Below, piece by piece: positions 9,297 to 20,216 of a stretch of 64,000 bases of DNA. Position numbers and translations under genes: made by a program. This DNA is from an uncultured Pelagibacteraceae bacterium (GTDB lineage: Bacteria > Pseudomonadota > Alphaproteobacteria > Pelagibacterales > Pelagibacteraceae): contig CACFPS010000003.1 of the NCBI GenBank assembly GCA_902568235.1, positions 1 through 64,000 of the forward strand, read 5' to 3'. Within the stretch, counting starts at the first letter, position 1. Each line of letters opens with the position of its first letter. Below the pieces are notes generated by a model. The model was given only the letters and a program-made list of their open reading frames with translations. It ran no database searches and had not been told where the DNA came from.

Positions 9297-11519
9297 TTAA
9301 TTAACAAGTGGTTTTCCTGTTGCTAAGGTGTGTTTAATTCTATCTTGAGTTTTTTGTGTTTCAATTAACCTCATAAAAGCATCTAGTTCTAATTTATAAA
9401 CATCATCTTCGGTCAATTTAACTTCAGGAGTTGTGTCCCCGCCACTTAAAACATAAGCCAATTCTTTTCCTACCTGCATTCCATGGTCTAATATAATTTT
9501 ATCATTATATAATTTTTCTAACATTTTGATCATTTTTTCATAAACCGCTTTTCCTGATAATTTGAAATTAGCTTCTTCAGGAGGATTAAAATTATTATTA
9601 TTTTCAATAATTTCTTTTGATGCAGATAACAAGCTATTTCTACTCATGATTTTTTTATCTTCGGGTTTTAAATATTTTAATGGCTCAGCTTCTATTGGAG
9701 ATGTTGCGGTTTTAGCATACCCTATAATATCAAATACTTTTAATGGGGCATAATCAGGATCTTTTTTTGCTTCTTCGGTTTGTGACCATCTCCACAACAT
9801 TTCTTTGCAGCCACCTCCTGCTGGGATTAAGCCAACAATTGTTTCTACAAGCCCAACAACAATATTCGTATGTGATACAACAAAATTGCTTTGACAAAGA
9901 ACTTCAAAACCTCCTCCTAATGCTAATCCAGATGGAGCTGATACAACGGGGAATTTAGAATATTTTAAATGTTTGCAAGTTTCTTGAAAATATTTTACAA
10001 ATTTTTCTATTGATTTAAAATCTCCTTTATCGGCAAAATCCATTGTATAAGATAAATTCACACCCGCAGAAAATTGCATTGCTTCATTAATAATTATTAA
10101 AGGCTTATCAGTAGCATTTTTTAGGCTATCCATTGAGTCATAATCTAAAGCATTAGCTTTTGTTGTAAATTCAACGATATTGAAATCATTAAACCTATAA
10201 ATTTCAGCTGAATTATTCTTATCTAGCTTTTTTGCTTTTGGTTTAATTTTGCCCAAAGTTTCTAATTCGGTATATAATTGTCTTTCACCGTAAAAATTTT
10301 CATCTTTAGTTTTGGATAGATTTTCCAAAAATTTATTATTTTCAAAAGATTCAATTTTTTCAAAGAAATTTTTTACTCCTATTTCTTTTAACATTTCAAA
10401 AGGTCCTTTTGTCCAATTAAAGCCTAACCTCATCGCTTCATCGATATCATTAAATTTGTCAGTAATTTCTGGAACTAATGAAGACGCATACTTAATTATT
10501 TTAGATATAACAGACCACGCATATTCTCCATATTTATCTTTTCTATTTATTAAATTTACGATGTCCATTTTCTCTGAACCTAAATTAAATTTTTTTGATA
10601 TAGAATATTTTCCAGTTTCTAAATTAATTCCTTCTAAAATTTTTTTATTATCAGTTTTATTCATCCTATAAAAGCCACCCTTGCCTTTTCTTCCTGTGTA
10701 ACCAGTTTCTATAAGCTTTTTTACTAAAGGTATTTCTTTTGCAACTTCTTGAAATTGATCATTTTCTGGTAACTCTTTTATAAAACTTTTTAAAACATCA
10801 GCCATCAAATCTATTCCGATTAAGTCATATAAACCAAAAACTCCTGTTTTTGGTATTCCCATCGGTCTACCGAATACAGCATCTGCCTCTTCTATTGTAA
10901 GTTTCATTTTAAATGCTTCTGTCATCGCAACTTGCATTGCAAAAACACCTATTCTGTTTCCTAAAAAACCAGGTGTATCATTGCAAATAATTGTTCCTTT
11001 TCCTAAATCTTTCTCACAAAATTCTTTTAATGACTTTATTTTCTCTAGATCATTATTTTCACTTTTAACTATTTCTAAAAGATCCATGTATCTAACTGGA
11101 TTAAAAAAATGAGTAATACAAAAATCTTTTTTTTCTTCATCGCTTAAATTTTCTGACAATACTTTTATAGGAATTGATGAAGTATTAGATGAAACTATTG
11201 AACCATTTTTTCTTGTTTTAAATATTTTTTCATAAATATTATGTTTAATATCAATTCTTTCTACAACTGCTTCCACAATCCAATCTGCTTGGCTAACTAA
11301 ATTAAAATTATCATTGATATTGCCAATGCTTATGTTTTCAATTTTTGATTTATCAATTAATAATGGAGGTCTTGATTTATAAATTCTCTCTTTAGCTTTT
11401 TCTGTTATCTCTGTAGTTAAATCTAATAATGTTACTGAAATATTTGCATTACATAGTTGTGCGGCTATTCCACATCCCATTGTTCCCGACCCTATTACAA
11501 CTACTTTTTTAATTTTCAT
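9297..11519 (-). CDS. 3-hydroxyacyl-CoA dehydrogenase / enoyl-CoA hydratase fusion
   Basis: 740 aa; N-terminal VVIGSGTMGCGIAAQL, FFNPVRYMDLLEIV, TPGFLGNRIG; C-terminal crotonase-like SAPSGLALGGGFEVL. Confidence 0.92.
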   Translation of the reverse strand: MKIKKVVVIGSGTMGCGIAAQLCNANISVTLLDLTTEITEKAKERIYKSRPPLLIDKSKIENISIGNINDNFNLVSQADWIVEAVVERIDIKHNIYEKIFKTRKNGSIVSSNTSSIPIKVLSENLSDEEKKDFCITHFFNPVRYMDLLEIVKSENNDLEKIKSLKEFCEKDLGKGTIICNDTPGFLGNRIGVFAMQVAMTEAFKMKLTIEEADAVFGRPMGIPKTGVFGLYDLIGIDLMADVLKSFIKELPENDQFQEVAKEIPLVKKLIETGYTGRKGKGGFYRMNKTDNKKILEGINLETGKYSISKKFNLGSEKMDIVNLINRKDKYGEYAWSVISKIIKYASSLVPEITDKFNDIDEAMRLGFNWTKGPFEMLKEIGVKNFFEKIESFENNKFLENLSKTKDENFYGERQLYTELETLGKIKPKAKKLDKNNSAEIYRFNDFNIVEFTTKANALDYDSMDSLKNATDKPLIIINEAMQFSAGVNLSYTMDFADKGDFKSIEKFVKYFQETCKHLKYSKFPVVSAPSGLALGGGFEVLCQSNFVVSHTNIVVGLVETIVGLIPAGGGCKEMLWRWSQTEEAKKDPDYAPLKVFDIIGYAKTATSPIEAEPLKYLKPEDKKIMSRNSLLSASKEIIENNNNFNPPEEANFKLSGKAVYEKMIKMLEKLYNDKIILDHGMQVGKELAYVLSGGDTTPEVKLTEDDVYKLELDAFMRLIETQKTQDRIKHTLATGKPLVN

Positions 11520-13549
11520 TTTTTAATTTGGTTTTTTTTTAAATCTTCTACACTTATATGACATCTAATTGCATTGCCATCATCGCCAATTTGCCACGGT
11601 GGAGTTTCATTTTTGCATTTGTCTCCCAAAATTCTTGGGCAACGACCTTGAAAACAACAACCTTTTTCTGGTGGTTTTTCTTCTACTATATCTTTAGCAA
11701 CTAATTTTGGTTTAATATCTGGATCAGGTTCAAGAACTGCACCCAATAATACTTCGGTATATGGATGTGAAGGGAATTGATAAACATTTTTTGAAGGTCC
11801 AATCTCACACAATCTTCCTTGATATAAGACAGCAACCCTGTCACTTATCGCCCTAACAACAGCAAGATCATGAGAAACAAAAATATAAGTTGTTCCAAAG
11901 TCTTCTTTTAAAGTTTGCAATAAATTTAAAACTGCCGCTTGTACTGAAACATCTAATGCTGATGTAACCTCGTCACATAAAATTATATCAGGTTTTGCAG
12001 CAAAAGCTCTTGCAACAGCAACTCTTTGTTTTTCACCGCCAGAAAGTTGTCTCGGATATCTGGTCATATAAAATTCTCCAAGTCTTACTTTATTCAATAA
12101 TTCTGCAACTTTTTTTTTTAATTCATTTCCTGTAAGGCTAAAATATAATTTTAATGGCTGAGATAGTATTTGCTCAACTGTATGATTTGGATTTAGTGAC
12201 TCGTCTGGATTTTGAAAAATTAATTGTATAGCTCTTAAATCATTTGAATCTCTTTTCTTAAGATCGCTAGATAACACTCTATCATTTTCAAATTTAATCT
12301 TTCCATCTTTAATCTTTAACAATCCTGCTATTGATTTTAAAATTGTAGATTTTCCACTTCCAGACTCACCTACTAATGCAATTGTTTCTCCTTTTTTTAT
12401 TTCAATATTAATATCTTTTACTGTTGGATTGGTATCAGTAATTTTATTCAAAATTTGGTCTAAAATTTTTTGTTTAGCATAACTAATAGATACGTCTGTC
12501 AAATTTAATATTTCATTAACGCCTTTGCTAATATTTTTTTTTTGGGTTATTGAATTAATTTTATCATTAAACTTTTTTAAATTTTTATAATTAAAACATC
12601 TCACGCTAGTTTGTAATTCTAAAATATGCTCCAAACTTGGAGAATTTTTTTTGCACTTATCTTCTGCAATTTTACATCGATCATAAAAACTACAGCCTAT
12701 TCCTATATTTCCGGGTTGTGGTTGACTACCCGGCATAGAGTCAGGCAATCCTGATAGAGATAGTTTAGGAATAGATTTTAGCAAACCATAAGTATAAGGG
12801 TGAATAGGACTTTTTAATATACTTCTTGCTGGTCCTTCTAAAACAATTTCACCAGCATACATGACTATTATCCTATCACTTACTTGTGCTATTGCTCCTA
12901 GATCGTGACTTACATAAACCATGGATGTTCCTGTATCTTTGGCTATAAACTTTAAAAGTTCTAAAACATGAGCTTGAGTTGTTACATCTAGACCTGTAGT
13001 CGGTTCATCTAACAATAGTAAGTCTGGTTTTCCCGCAAGAGCCATTGCAACTGCCACTCTTTGTTGTTGTCCTCCCGAAAGTTCGTGTGGATATCTAAAA
13101 GCCATTGTTTCTGGCGAAGGTAATCTGACTTTATTAAGTAATTCTGATATTTTTTTATCTCTTTCATTTTTATTAAATTTTGTATGCAATCTTAGAGCTT
13201 CATCTATTTGATAACCTATTTTTAAATTTGGAGTTAAAGATTGGCCAGCATTCTGAGGGATCATGGCTATTTTTCTTCCCCTAATCTGTTCTAAATCTTT
13301 ATTCTTCATCTTTAAAAGGTTAGATGATTCAAACAAGCATTCACCTTCAATTGTATATAATCCTTGTTTAACATAACCCATCATCGCAAGTGCAAGAGTG
13401 CTTTTTCCAGACCCAGATTCTCCTACAATGCCGACAGTTTCACCTTTTTTTATATTAGTTGTTACATTTCTAAGAATTGATATTTCATCATTTTTTTTGC
13501 TTCTAAATCCAATTGAGAGGTTTTTTACTGAATGAATAATATTTTCCAT
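11516..13549 (-). CDS. Dipeptide/oligopeptide ABC transporter, fused DppD-DppF ATPase
   Basis: 677 aa; two Walker A (GESGSGKST), two signatures (LSGGQQQRVAVA; LSGGEKQRVAVA) and oligopeptide-type CxxxxxCP/RCP C-terminal regions. Confidence 0.94.
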   Translation of the reverse strand: MENIIHSVKNLSIGFRSKKNDEISILRNVTTNIKKGETVGIVGESGSGKSTLALAMMGYVKQGLYTIEGECLFESSNLLKMKNKDLEQIRGRKIAMIPQNAGQSLTPNLKIGYQIDEALRLHTKFNKNERDKKISELLNKVRLPSPETMAFRYPHELSGGQQQRVAVAMALAGKPDLLLLDEPTTGLDVTTQAHVLELLKFIAKDTGTSMVYVSHDLGAIAQVSDRIIVMYAGEIVLEGPARSILKSPIHPYTYGLLKSIPKLSLSGLPDSMPGSQPQPGNIGIGCSFYDRCKIAEDKCKKNSPSLEHILELQTSVRCFNYKNLKKFNDKINSITQKKNISKGVNEILNLTDVSISYAKQKILDQILNKITDTNPTVKDINIEIKKGETIALVGESGSGKSTILKSIAGLLKIKDGKIKFENDRVLSSDLKKRDSNDLRAIQLIFQNPDESLNPNHTVEQILSQPLKLYFSLTGNELKKKVAELLNKVRLGEFYMTRYPRQLSGGEKQRVAVARAFAAKPDIILCDEVTSALDVSVQAAVLNLLQTLKEDFGTTYIFVSHDLAVVRAISDRVAVLYQGRLCEIGPSKNVYQFPSHPYTEVLLGAVLEPDPDIKPKLVAKDIVEEKPPEKGCCFQGRCPRILGDKCKNETPPWQIGDDGNAIRCHISVEDLKKNQIKK

Positions 13550-13553
13550 AAAT

Positions 13554-14447
13554 TTAAACCGGCGCCTTTGTAGATCTATCTATGCCTAATGCTTTAGCAA
13601 ATGCATCTGCTGTCAAATTAATTCCAATTATCAAACTGCTCAATCCAACTATTGGTGCAATAACTGACCAATAAGCAAATGACATTAAACCTCTTGCATT
13701 TGAAATCATTAATCCCCAATCAGGAGTAGGCGGACTCACTCCAAATCCTAAAAACGACAATGAACTAAATCCTAACAACATCCATGACCATCTCATTGCC
13801 CCCTCAACCAATATAGCATCTCTTACATTTGGTATAATTTCATTCCATATAATTGAAAAGTTACTATGACCTCTTGCACGAGCTGAAACAATAAAATCTT
13901 TTGCAATTACATCGTGAGTAGCTGCTCTGGCAACTCTTACTATTCCCTTGCCATAGAAAAAACCAAGTGCTGGAATTAACACTTCTGTTGAAGTGCCTAA
14001 AAGAGAAACTATTAATAGCATTGCTAAGATCCAAGGTATGGATAAAAAAGCATCTACTATTCTCATGACTACATCATCAATTTTTCCTCCTACTAATCCA
14101 CAAAAAATTCCCAATAATCCTCCCCAAAGTAAAGCGATTATAGAACCAAAAAAAGTTATAGTAAGCGCAGTTCTTCCTCCCATAATTGTTCTTGTAAAAA
14201 CATCTCTACCTAAACTATCAGTTCCAAACCAATATTCAGATGATGGCGCTTGAAGCATGAGCGAAGGATCAATTGCCTTGTAATCATAAGGTGCTAAATA
14301 TGGACTCAAAAATGCTAAAAGAATATGAAAAGCCAAAATACTTAAACCAATAAAACCGGAAGGCCTGGAAGCCATTGTTTTTAATACCTCTAAAACTTTT
14401 GAAAGTAAATTTTTTTGTTTTTCTTCAGAAATTTTACTTATCTCCAT
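13554..14447 (-). CDS. Dipeptide-type ABC transporter permease (DppC-like)
   Basis: 297 aa; APSSEYWFGTDSLGRDVFTRTIMGGRTALTI and SARARGHSNFSIIWNEIIPNV. Confidence 0.93.
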   Translation of the reverse strand: MEISKISEEKQKNLLSKVLEVLKTMASRPSGFIGLSILAFHILLAFLSPYLAPYDYKAIDPSLMLQAPSSEYWFGTDSLGRDVFTRTIMGGRTALTITFFGSIIALLWGGLLGIFCGLVGGKIDDVVMRIVDAFLSIPWILAMLLIVSLLGTSTEVLIPALGFFYGKGIVRVARAATHDVIAKDFIVSARARGHSNFSIIWNEIIPNVRDAILVEGAMRWSWMLLGFSSLSFLGFGVSPPTPDWGLMISNARGLMSFAYWSVIAPIVGLSSLIIGINLTADAFAKALGIDRSTKAPV

Positions 14448-14448
14448 A

Positions 14449-15405
14449 TTATTTTCTTATTTGTAAACTTTTTAATCTTGGGTTTAACATTAAGGTCATT
14501 AAATCTGCTATTAGGTTGATACTCACATAAATTGAAGCAAGGATAATAGCTAAAGCTTGAACAGTTGGTAAATCTCTATTAGATATCGACTCAATTACTA
14601 AACGACCAAGACCTGGATAATTAAATACTACTTCTGTAACCACAACTCCTCCTAAAAGCCAGGCAATAGTTAAAGCTACAACGTTTATTGCTGGCAATAA
14701 AGCGTTTGGTAAAACGTGTTTAAATACCATTTGCCAATATGGCACTCCTTTTAAAATTGCCATTTGGACATAATCAGTTGCCATTACTTGGATAACACTT
14801 GAACGGACCATTCTAGCCATATGAGCAGTCATTATCATCGCAATTGCTATCACAGGTAAAATTATATTTGGAAGTAATTCAAAAAATGTAACATCTGTGG
14901 GCACTATTACAATGCCAGGTAGCCATTGGAGCCAAATAGCTACAATTAAAATTAACAAAGTAGCACTAATAAATTCAGGAATAGTCATTGCAAAAATTGT
15001 TATTGTTGAAATAGTTATGTCTGGCAGTTTATCTCTCCAAAGAGCAGTGATGATACCTAGTATTAAAGCTAAAGGAATACCAATAATTATAGCAGCAGAA
15101 GCTAAAACCATTGAATTTTTTATTCTTGGTCCTAAAACTTCATTAATTGGCATCTGGCCACTTAAAGAATATCCAAAATCTCCTTGAATAACATTATATG
15201 CCCAAGATAAATATCTTTCATAAGCAGGAATATCTAACCCTAATCTTTTATAACATGCTTCTAATGCTGCTCCATAAGCTTCTCTCTCAAGATAAGTTGT
15301 ACAAGCATCTCCCGGCAAAACCTCCGTTCCAATAAAAGTGATTAATGAAACAATGAATAAGGTTATTAAACCTAAAAAAATTCTTTTAATAATTAAAAAC
15401 AACAT
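14449..15405 (-). CDS. Dipeptide-type ABC transporter permease (DppB-like)
   Basis: 318 aa; N-terminal KRIFLGLITLFIVSLITF, VLPNALLPAINVVALTIAWLLGGVVVTEVVFNYPGLGRL. Confidence 0.93.
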   Translation of the reverse strand: MLFLIIKRIFLGLITLFIVSLITFIGTEVLPGDACTTYLEREAYGAALEACYKRLGLDIPAYERYLSWAYNVIQGDFGYSLSGQMPINEVLGPRIKNSMVLASAAIIIGIPLALILGIITALWRDKLPDITISTITIFAMTIPEFISATLLILIVAIWLQWLPGIVIVPTDVTFFELLPNIILPVIAIAMIMTAHMARMVRSSVIQVMATDYVQMAILKGVPYWQMVFKHVLPNALLPAINVVALTIAWLLGGVVVTEVVFNYPGLGRLVIESISNRDLPTVQALAIILASIYVSINLIADLMTLMLNPRLKSLQIRK

Positions 15406-15458
15406 AATTAAGATTACCGCTCTTGATTTTAAAATTAATTATTAATAAATGAAACAAA

Positions 15459-15488
15459 TTTTACAGGCCTAATTAAAGGCCTGTAAAA
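15459..15488 (-). terminator. Intercistronic hairpin after the peptide SBP gene
   Basis: Perfect 12-bp inverted repeat TTTTACAGGCCT-AATTAA-AGGCCTGTAAAA between the SBP stop (15501) and the DppB-like start (15405). Confidence 0.7.
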
Positions 15489-15500
15489 CAATATTTTATA

Positions 15501-16989
15501 TTAATCTACTGATAATGTGTGCCACCTAATTGAGAAAAACTCTATTTCATCAAGATTTTTCACTCTTGAAGAAGTTACAACTAGTTTGGATACATGGTAT
15601 GGAATCATAGTTCCAGCTTCTTCCCATAAAGTTTTTTGAGCATTTTGATAAGCTTTTTTTCGTTTATTAAAATTAAGCTCTCCTCTAGCATCAGCTAAAT
15701 TCTTGTCAAATGATGCACTTTTATAAAAAGACTCATTCCATTTTGCTCCACTATGATAAGCTTCATGTAAAATACTATCAGCTGGTCTTTCGTTCCAACG
15801 TGTCATTGATACTGCTTTTTTCATCCAAGTTTCTTTCCAGTAACTTTTTGATGGAGTCATTTTAACTTCAGCTTTAATTCCTGCTTTTGCTAATTGTTGT
15901 TGTAGCACTTCACCAATTGTTGGCCACGTAGGTTCTTTGGTTGAAACATGAATAACCATTTCTATTCCATTTGGATATCCAGCTTCTTTAAGAAGTTTTT
16001 TAGCTTTTTTAATATCCTGAGGACATTTCATATTTAGACGATATTGATCAGATGGTGCTACAGGTGTATCGCAAGCTACTGTTGCAGCTCCACCCATAAC
16101 AAGATCAACGAGTTCTTGCCTATCTACAGCTAAACGTACAGCTTTTCTAACTTTTGGATTGTCAAAAGGAGCAGTATCTGTTCTCATAACCATGCCTCTC
16201 CAATTTCCTGTAGGTATTACAGAAACATTAAATTTAGAATTGCCATCAAATATTTTTTTCTGGGCAAACGGAACATATCTATTCATGTCAATCTGGCCTG
16301 TAAGAAGAGCTTGTACTCTTGCTTCACCATCAGGTATAGCAATTACATGGACTTCAGCAACTTTTGGAGCACCTTCCCAGTAATTTGGATTTGCTTTAAG
16401 AATAGTTGTTCCTTCTGCATCAAATTTTTCAACTATAAAAGGACCAGTTCCAATTCCTGTTTTTCCAATAGTATCTCCGGATCCTGAAGGTATCATTCTT
16501 AATCTATAATCGGTTAATAGTAGCGGAAAGTCAGCAAATGAAGTATTTAACTTCATTTTAACAGTATGAGAGTCAACCACCTCTATATCTGTTACCGAAC
16601 TCATGCTTTTTTTTTGCTGGTGAACCAATGTCAGGATCTTTAACTCTCATTAAAGAATATTTTACATCTTCTGCGTCAAAATCAGATCCATCATGAAATT
16701 TAACTCCCTTACGAAGTTTAAAAGTCCACTCAGTTGCATCTGCATTTCCAGACCAATCCGTAGCCAATTCAGCTGAAGTAACGCCTTTTAAGTTCTTTCT
16801 TACTAAACGGTTTTGTGTCATTATTACAACTTGAAACAAACGTCCTTTAGTAATCGCGTCTAAGTTTGTATCTTTTCCAAATCCAAGATCATGTGATAAT
16901 TTAAAAACACCACTAGATGCATTGGCAGCAGAAAATGATACTATTACAGATATCAATGAAACTGATATCAATTTTATAATGTTTTTCAT
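15501..16989 (-). pseudogene. Peptide/dipeptide ABC transporter SBP, interrupted by a -/+1 frameshift at an A9 tract
   Basis: Two overlapping minus ORFs (16573-17049 and 15501-16628) are N- and C-terminal parts of one SBP_bac_5 protein. Likely start MKNIIKLISVSLISVIVSFSAANASS at 16989 after AGAGGGAAAAT. Removing one A gives ...DPDIGSPAKKSMSSVTDIEVVDSHTVKMKLN. Confidence 0.8.
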
Positions 16990-17109
16990 ATTTTCCCTCT
17001 CTTTAAAAAAAAGGAAGTTAACATTTAATAATGTTATAGCAACAGTCAAAATTGTTACGTTTTTATTGAATGTATTAAATAGTTAATTTAATTTACAAAA
17101 AATTATTAA

Positions 17110-18342
17110 ATGAGCAAAAATTTAAAAAATATTAGATTTTCAGTAAAACCAATCGCACCTGAAAACGATGAACGTCCACTAGAATTGGCAAGAACTATAG
17201 GTGTACATCCACTAACTTATCAAGAGTTACCTTTTGATCCAGAATATTCAATTTATGCTGGACGTCTTACTCCTGAAAAACTTACTAATGCAACTGCAGA
17301 AGAAATGTATTGGAAAATAAGAAAAGAATTAATTTTTCGACATACTGGGGAACATCCTTATGAAATATCAGGACCTGATGCTCTTAAACTTTTACAAAAG
17401 ATTTTTCCTAGAGACATTTCAAAAGTTAAGAAAGGAAGATGCTCTTATCAATTTGCTTGTTATCATGACGGTGGAATGATTACTGATGGATTGTTATTAA
17501 GAATAGATGATGATCGATATTGGTTTGCACAAGCAGAAGGAGATATGTTTTCATGGTACAAGGCTCAAGCGGAAGGTCTTAATGTAAAAATTACCGATCC
17601 TGATGTATGGATAAGTCAAATACAAGGACCTTTATCAATGCAACTTCTTGAAAACTTAATTGATTCAAAATTAGCTGAACAATGGAAATATTTTGATTGG
17701 AAAGAAGTTAATATAGTGGATGAAAAAGTTATAATTAGTCGGACAGGATTTAGCAATGAACTTGGTTGGGAAATATATTTTCGTCCGGAAAATAATATTA
17801 AAAAATTAGGAGATTTAATACTTAAAGAAGGCAGCAAATTAGGAATGATAATTACTGCTACCCCTGTTTTTAGATGTAGACGAATAGAGGCAGGACTTTT
17901 ATCAGCAGGACAAGATTTCACAAATCATACAACACCATTCTCTGTGGGATTGGGTAAATTTGTTGATCTTGAAAAAGATTTTATAGGACGAGATGCTTTA
18001 AAAAAAGCAAGTAAAGAAATTAGAACATGGGGTATTCGAATAGAAAATAGTGTTGGTATCAAAGGAAATACTATAAAGCTTGAAGGAAAAAATATTGGAC
18101 AATTAACTTCTAGCACATGGTCTCCATTTCAAGTTTGTGGAGTTGGCATTGTACATTTAATTAATTCTAGTATTGGCCCTGGTGCAGTAGTTGATGTTGA
18201 ATGCACAGATGGAAAAAGTCATAAAGGTGAGATTTGTAAATTACCAATGTATGATCCTAAAGGTGAAATTGTACGTGGAATAAATAAAACCATACCTTCG
18301 AAACCTGAGCCTTGGATTGGAATAAGTACGAAAAATAAATAA
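17110..18342 (+). CDS. GcvT/aminomethyltransferase-fold protein (folate-dependent demethylase-like)
   Basis: 410 aa; HPYEISGPDALKLLQKIFPRDISKVKKGRCSYQFACYHDGGMITDGLLLRI, SRTGFSNELGWEIYF, RCRRIEAGLLSAGQDF. Confidence 0.85.
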   Translation: MSKNLKNIRFSVKPIAPENDERPLELARTIGVHPLTYQELPFDPEYSIYAGRLTPEKLTNATAEEMYWKIRKELIFRHTGEHPYEISGPDALKLLQKIFPRDISKVKKGRCSYQFACYHDGGMITDGLLLRIDDDRYWFAQAEGDMFSWYKAQAEGLNVKITDPDVWISQIQGPLSMQLLENLIDSKLAEQWKYFDWKEVNIVDEKVIISRTGFSNELGWEIYFRPENNIKKLGDLILKEGSKLGMIITATPVFRCRRIEAGLLSAGQDFTNHTTPFSVGLGKFVDLEKDFIGRDALKKASKEIRTWGIRIENSVGIKGNTIKLEGKNIGQLTSSTWSPFQVCGVGIVHLINSSIGPGAVVDVECTDGKSHKGEICKLPMYDPKGEIVRGINKTIPSKPEPWIGISTKNK

Positions 18343-18361
18343 TAAAAGTATAACTTGTCTC

Positions 18362-19060
18362 GTGAATAAAATTCAAAAAAAAATCATTTCAATAGGGGGC
18401 GGAGGATTTACTCATCAGTCAGACAAAAATTTAGATGAATTTGTTTTAAGTCAATGTGAATCAAAAGATATTAAAATTGGTTTTTTAGCAACTGCAAGCA
18501 AAGATGATAAAAAAAAAATTAATTTTTTTTATAATAGATTTGAAAAATTAAATTTACAATTATCACACTATAATCTTTGTACAGAAGTTAAAAACTTCTC
18601 AGAATGGATATTAAATAAAGACATTATCTATATTGGTGGTGGAAATACATCTTACATGTTGAATGTATGGAGGGAAAATAATTTATCTAGATATTTTAAG
18701 AGAGCCTATGAAAAAGGTATTATTTTATCAGGAGTAAGTGCGGGGGCAGTATGTTGGTTTGATTGGATTTTGTCTGACTCTTTAGGTTCAATTTTAAAAC
18801 CAATTAAAGGTATAAATTTAATTTCAGGAAGCTGCACACCTCACTCTTCCATTGCTGAAAGAATAAATCAATTTGAATTAAATATTAAAAATAATAAATT
18901 GCCTCCTGGAATAGCTATTGATGATGGGGTTGCTGTCCTTTTTATTGACGGAAAACCCTCTCAGGTCTATTCTTCAAGAAAAAATCATGATGCTTATTTT
19001 ATTGATAAAAATAAAAAAATTAGTCTAAAAGAATATATTAAGAAAAAAGATTATGAGTAA
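18362..19060 (+). CDS. Peptidase E-like (S51 family)
   Basis: 232 aa, GTG start; SIGGGGFTHQSD, IYIGGGNTSYML, SGVSAGAVCWF nucleophile region. Confidence 0.82.
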   Translation: MNKIQKKIISIGGGGFTHQSDKNLDEFVLSQCESKDIKIGFLATASKDDKKKINFFYNRFEKLNLQLSHYNLCTEVKNFSEWILNKDIIYIGGGNTSYMLNVWRENNLSRYFKRAYEKGIILSGVSAGAVCWFDWILSDSLGSILKPIKGINLISGSCTPHSSIAERINQFELNIKNNKLPPGIAIDDGVAVLFIDGKPSQVYSSRKNHDAYFIDKNKKISLKEYIKKKDYE

Positions 19061-20213
19061 AAATATAACTCCAAGTAAAAAAATTCATAGTATTGAAGAT
19101 GCAAGAAAATTGGCAAAAAAAAGAGTTCCTAGATTAATGTTTGATTTTGTTGATGGTGCTTCTGGAGATGAAAGGCTTTGTGAAATAAATAGTACTGCTT
19201 TAGATCAAATAAGATTAGAACCCAAAGTTCTTAGAAATATAGAAAAGAGAAATTTAAAAAAAAACTTTCTTGGTAATGATTTTAACTATCCTTTTGGTTT
19301 TGCTCCTATGGGAATGTGTAATTTAACATGGCCTGGAGCAGATAAAATGTTAGCTGAAGAGAGTATTGAAAATAATATTCCTATTTGTGTATCAATGGCA
19401 TCCTCCACTTCTTTGGAAAAAATGTATAAATTGTCCCAAGGTCATTCTTGGCTTCAATTGTATATATATCAGGACGAAAGTTTTGTGATGGAGCTTTTAG
19501 AAAGAGCGCAAAATACTGGTTACAAAGTAGCAATACTTACGGTAGATGTTCCAATACAGTTTAGGAGAGCAAAAGATGAAAAAAATGGTTTCACTGTTCC
19601 TTTTAAAATTGGCCCAAAACAATTTTTTGACTTTGCAACTCATCCTAGATGGTCTTTAACAACTTTATTAAATGGTATTCCAAAACCAATGAATTTTATA
19701 ACTTCAAAAAGGGGAAATAAATTTGTAAGAAGTGAAAGTAGAGGTGCTACAGATTGGGAAACTTTAAAAAGAGTTAGAGATGCTTGGAAAGGTAAATTAA
19801 TTGTAAAAGGAGTTATGTCACCAGAGGATGCTGTTAAAATCAAAGATACAGGCGCTGATGCAATTCAAGTTTCTAATCATGGTGGTAGACAACTGGAAAG
19901 TGCCACTTCTTCTATTAATGCCCTACCTTTAATAAGAAAAATTTTAGGAAAAGAATTTCCAATAATTTTTGACAGTGGTATTAGAAGTGGAAGTGATATC
20001 GTTAGATCGCTTGCATTCGGTGCAGATTATGCCATGATTGGTAGACCTTTGATGTATGGTATGGGCGCTGATGGGGCAAAAGGATTAAGGAGAGTTTTAA
20101 ATATAATTAAAGAAGAATTAAGTACAACTTTGGGATTAGTTGGTTTAAATGATATAAACGATATTTCTTCGGAAATTATTGCAGAAAAGTTTTTTAAGGA
20201 TATGAAATATTAA
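19053..20213 (+). CDS. FMN-dependent alpha-hydroxy acid oxidase/dehydrogenase (LldD-like)
   Basis: 386 aa; FAPMGMCNLTWPGAD, QVSNHGGRQLESATSSINALP, IIFDSGIRSGSDIVRSLAFGADYAMIGRPLMYG. Confidence 0.92.
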   Translation: MSKNITPSKKIHSIEDARKLAKKRVPRLMFDFVDGASGDERLCEINSTALDQIRLEPKVLRNIEKRNLKKNFLGNDFNYPFGFAPMGMCNLTWPGADKMLAEESIENNIPICVSMASSTSLEKMYKLSQGHSWLQLYIYQDESFVMELLERAQNTGYKVAILTVDVPIQFRRAKDEKNGFTVPFKIGPKQFFDFATHPRWSLTTLLNGIPKPMNFITSKRGNKFVRSESRGATDWETLKRVRDAWKGKLIVKGVMSPEDAVKIKDTGADAIQVSNHGGRQLESATSSINALPLIRKILGKEFPIIFDSGIRSGSDIVRSLAFGADYAMIGRPLMYGMGADGAKGLRRVLNIIKEELSTTLGLVGLNDINDISSEIIAEKFFKDMKY

Positions 20214-20216
20214 TTT

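Noticed and set aside
16573-17049. Stand-alone short SBP gene as annotated by the ORF track
   Set aside because: It is the 5' part of one frameshifted SBP gene; true start is more likely 16989 than 17049.
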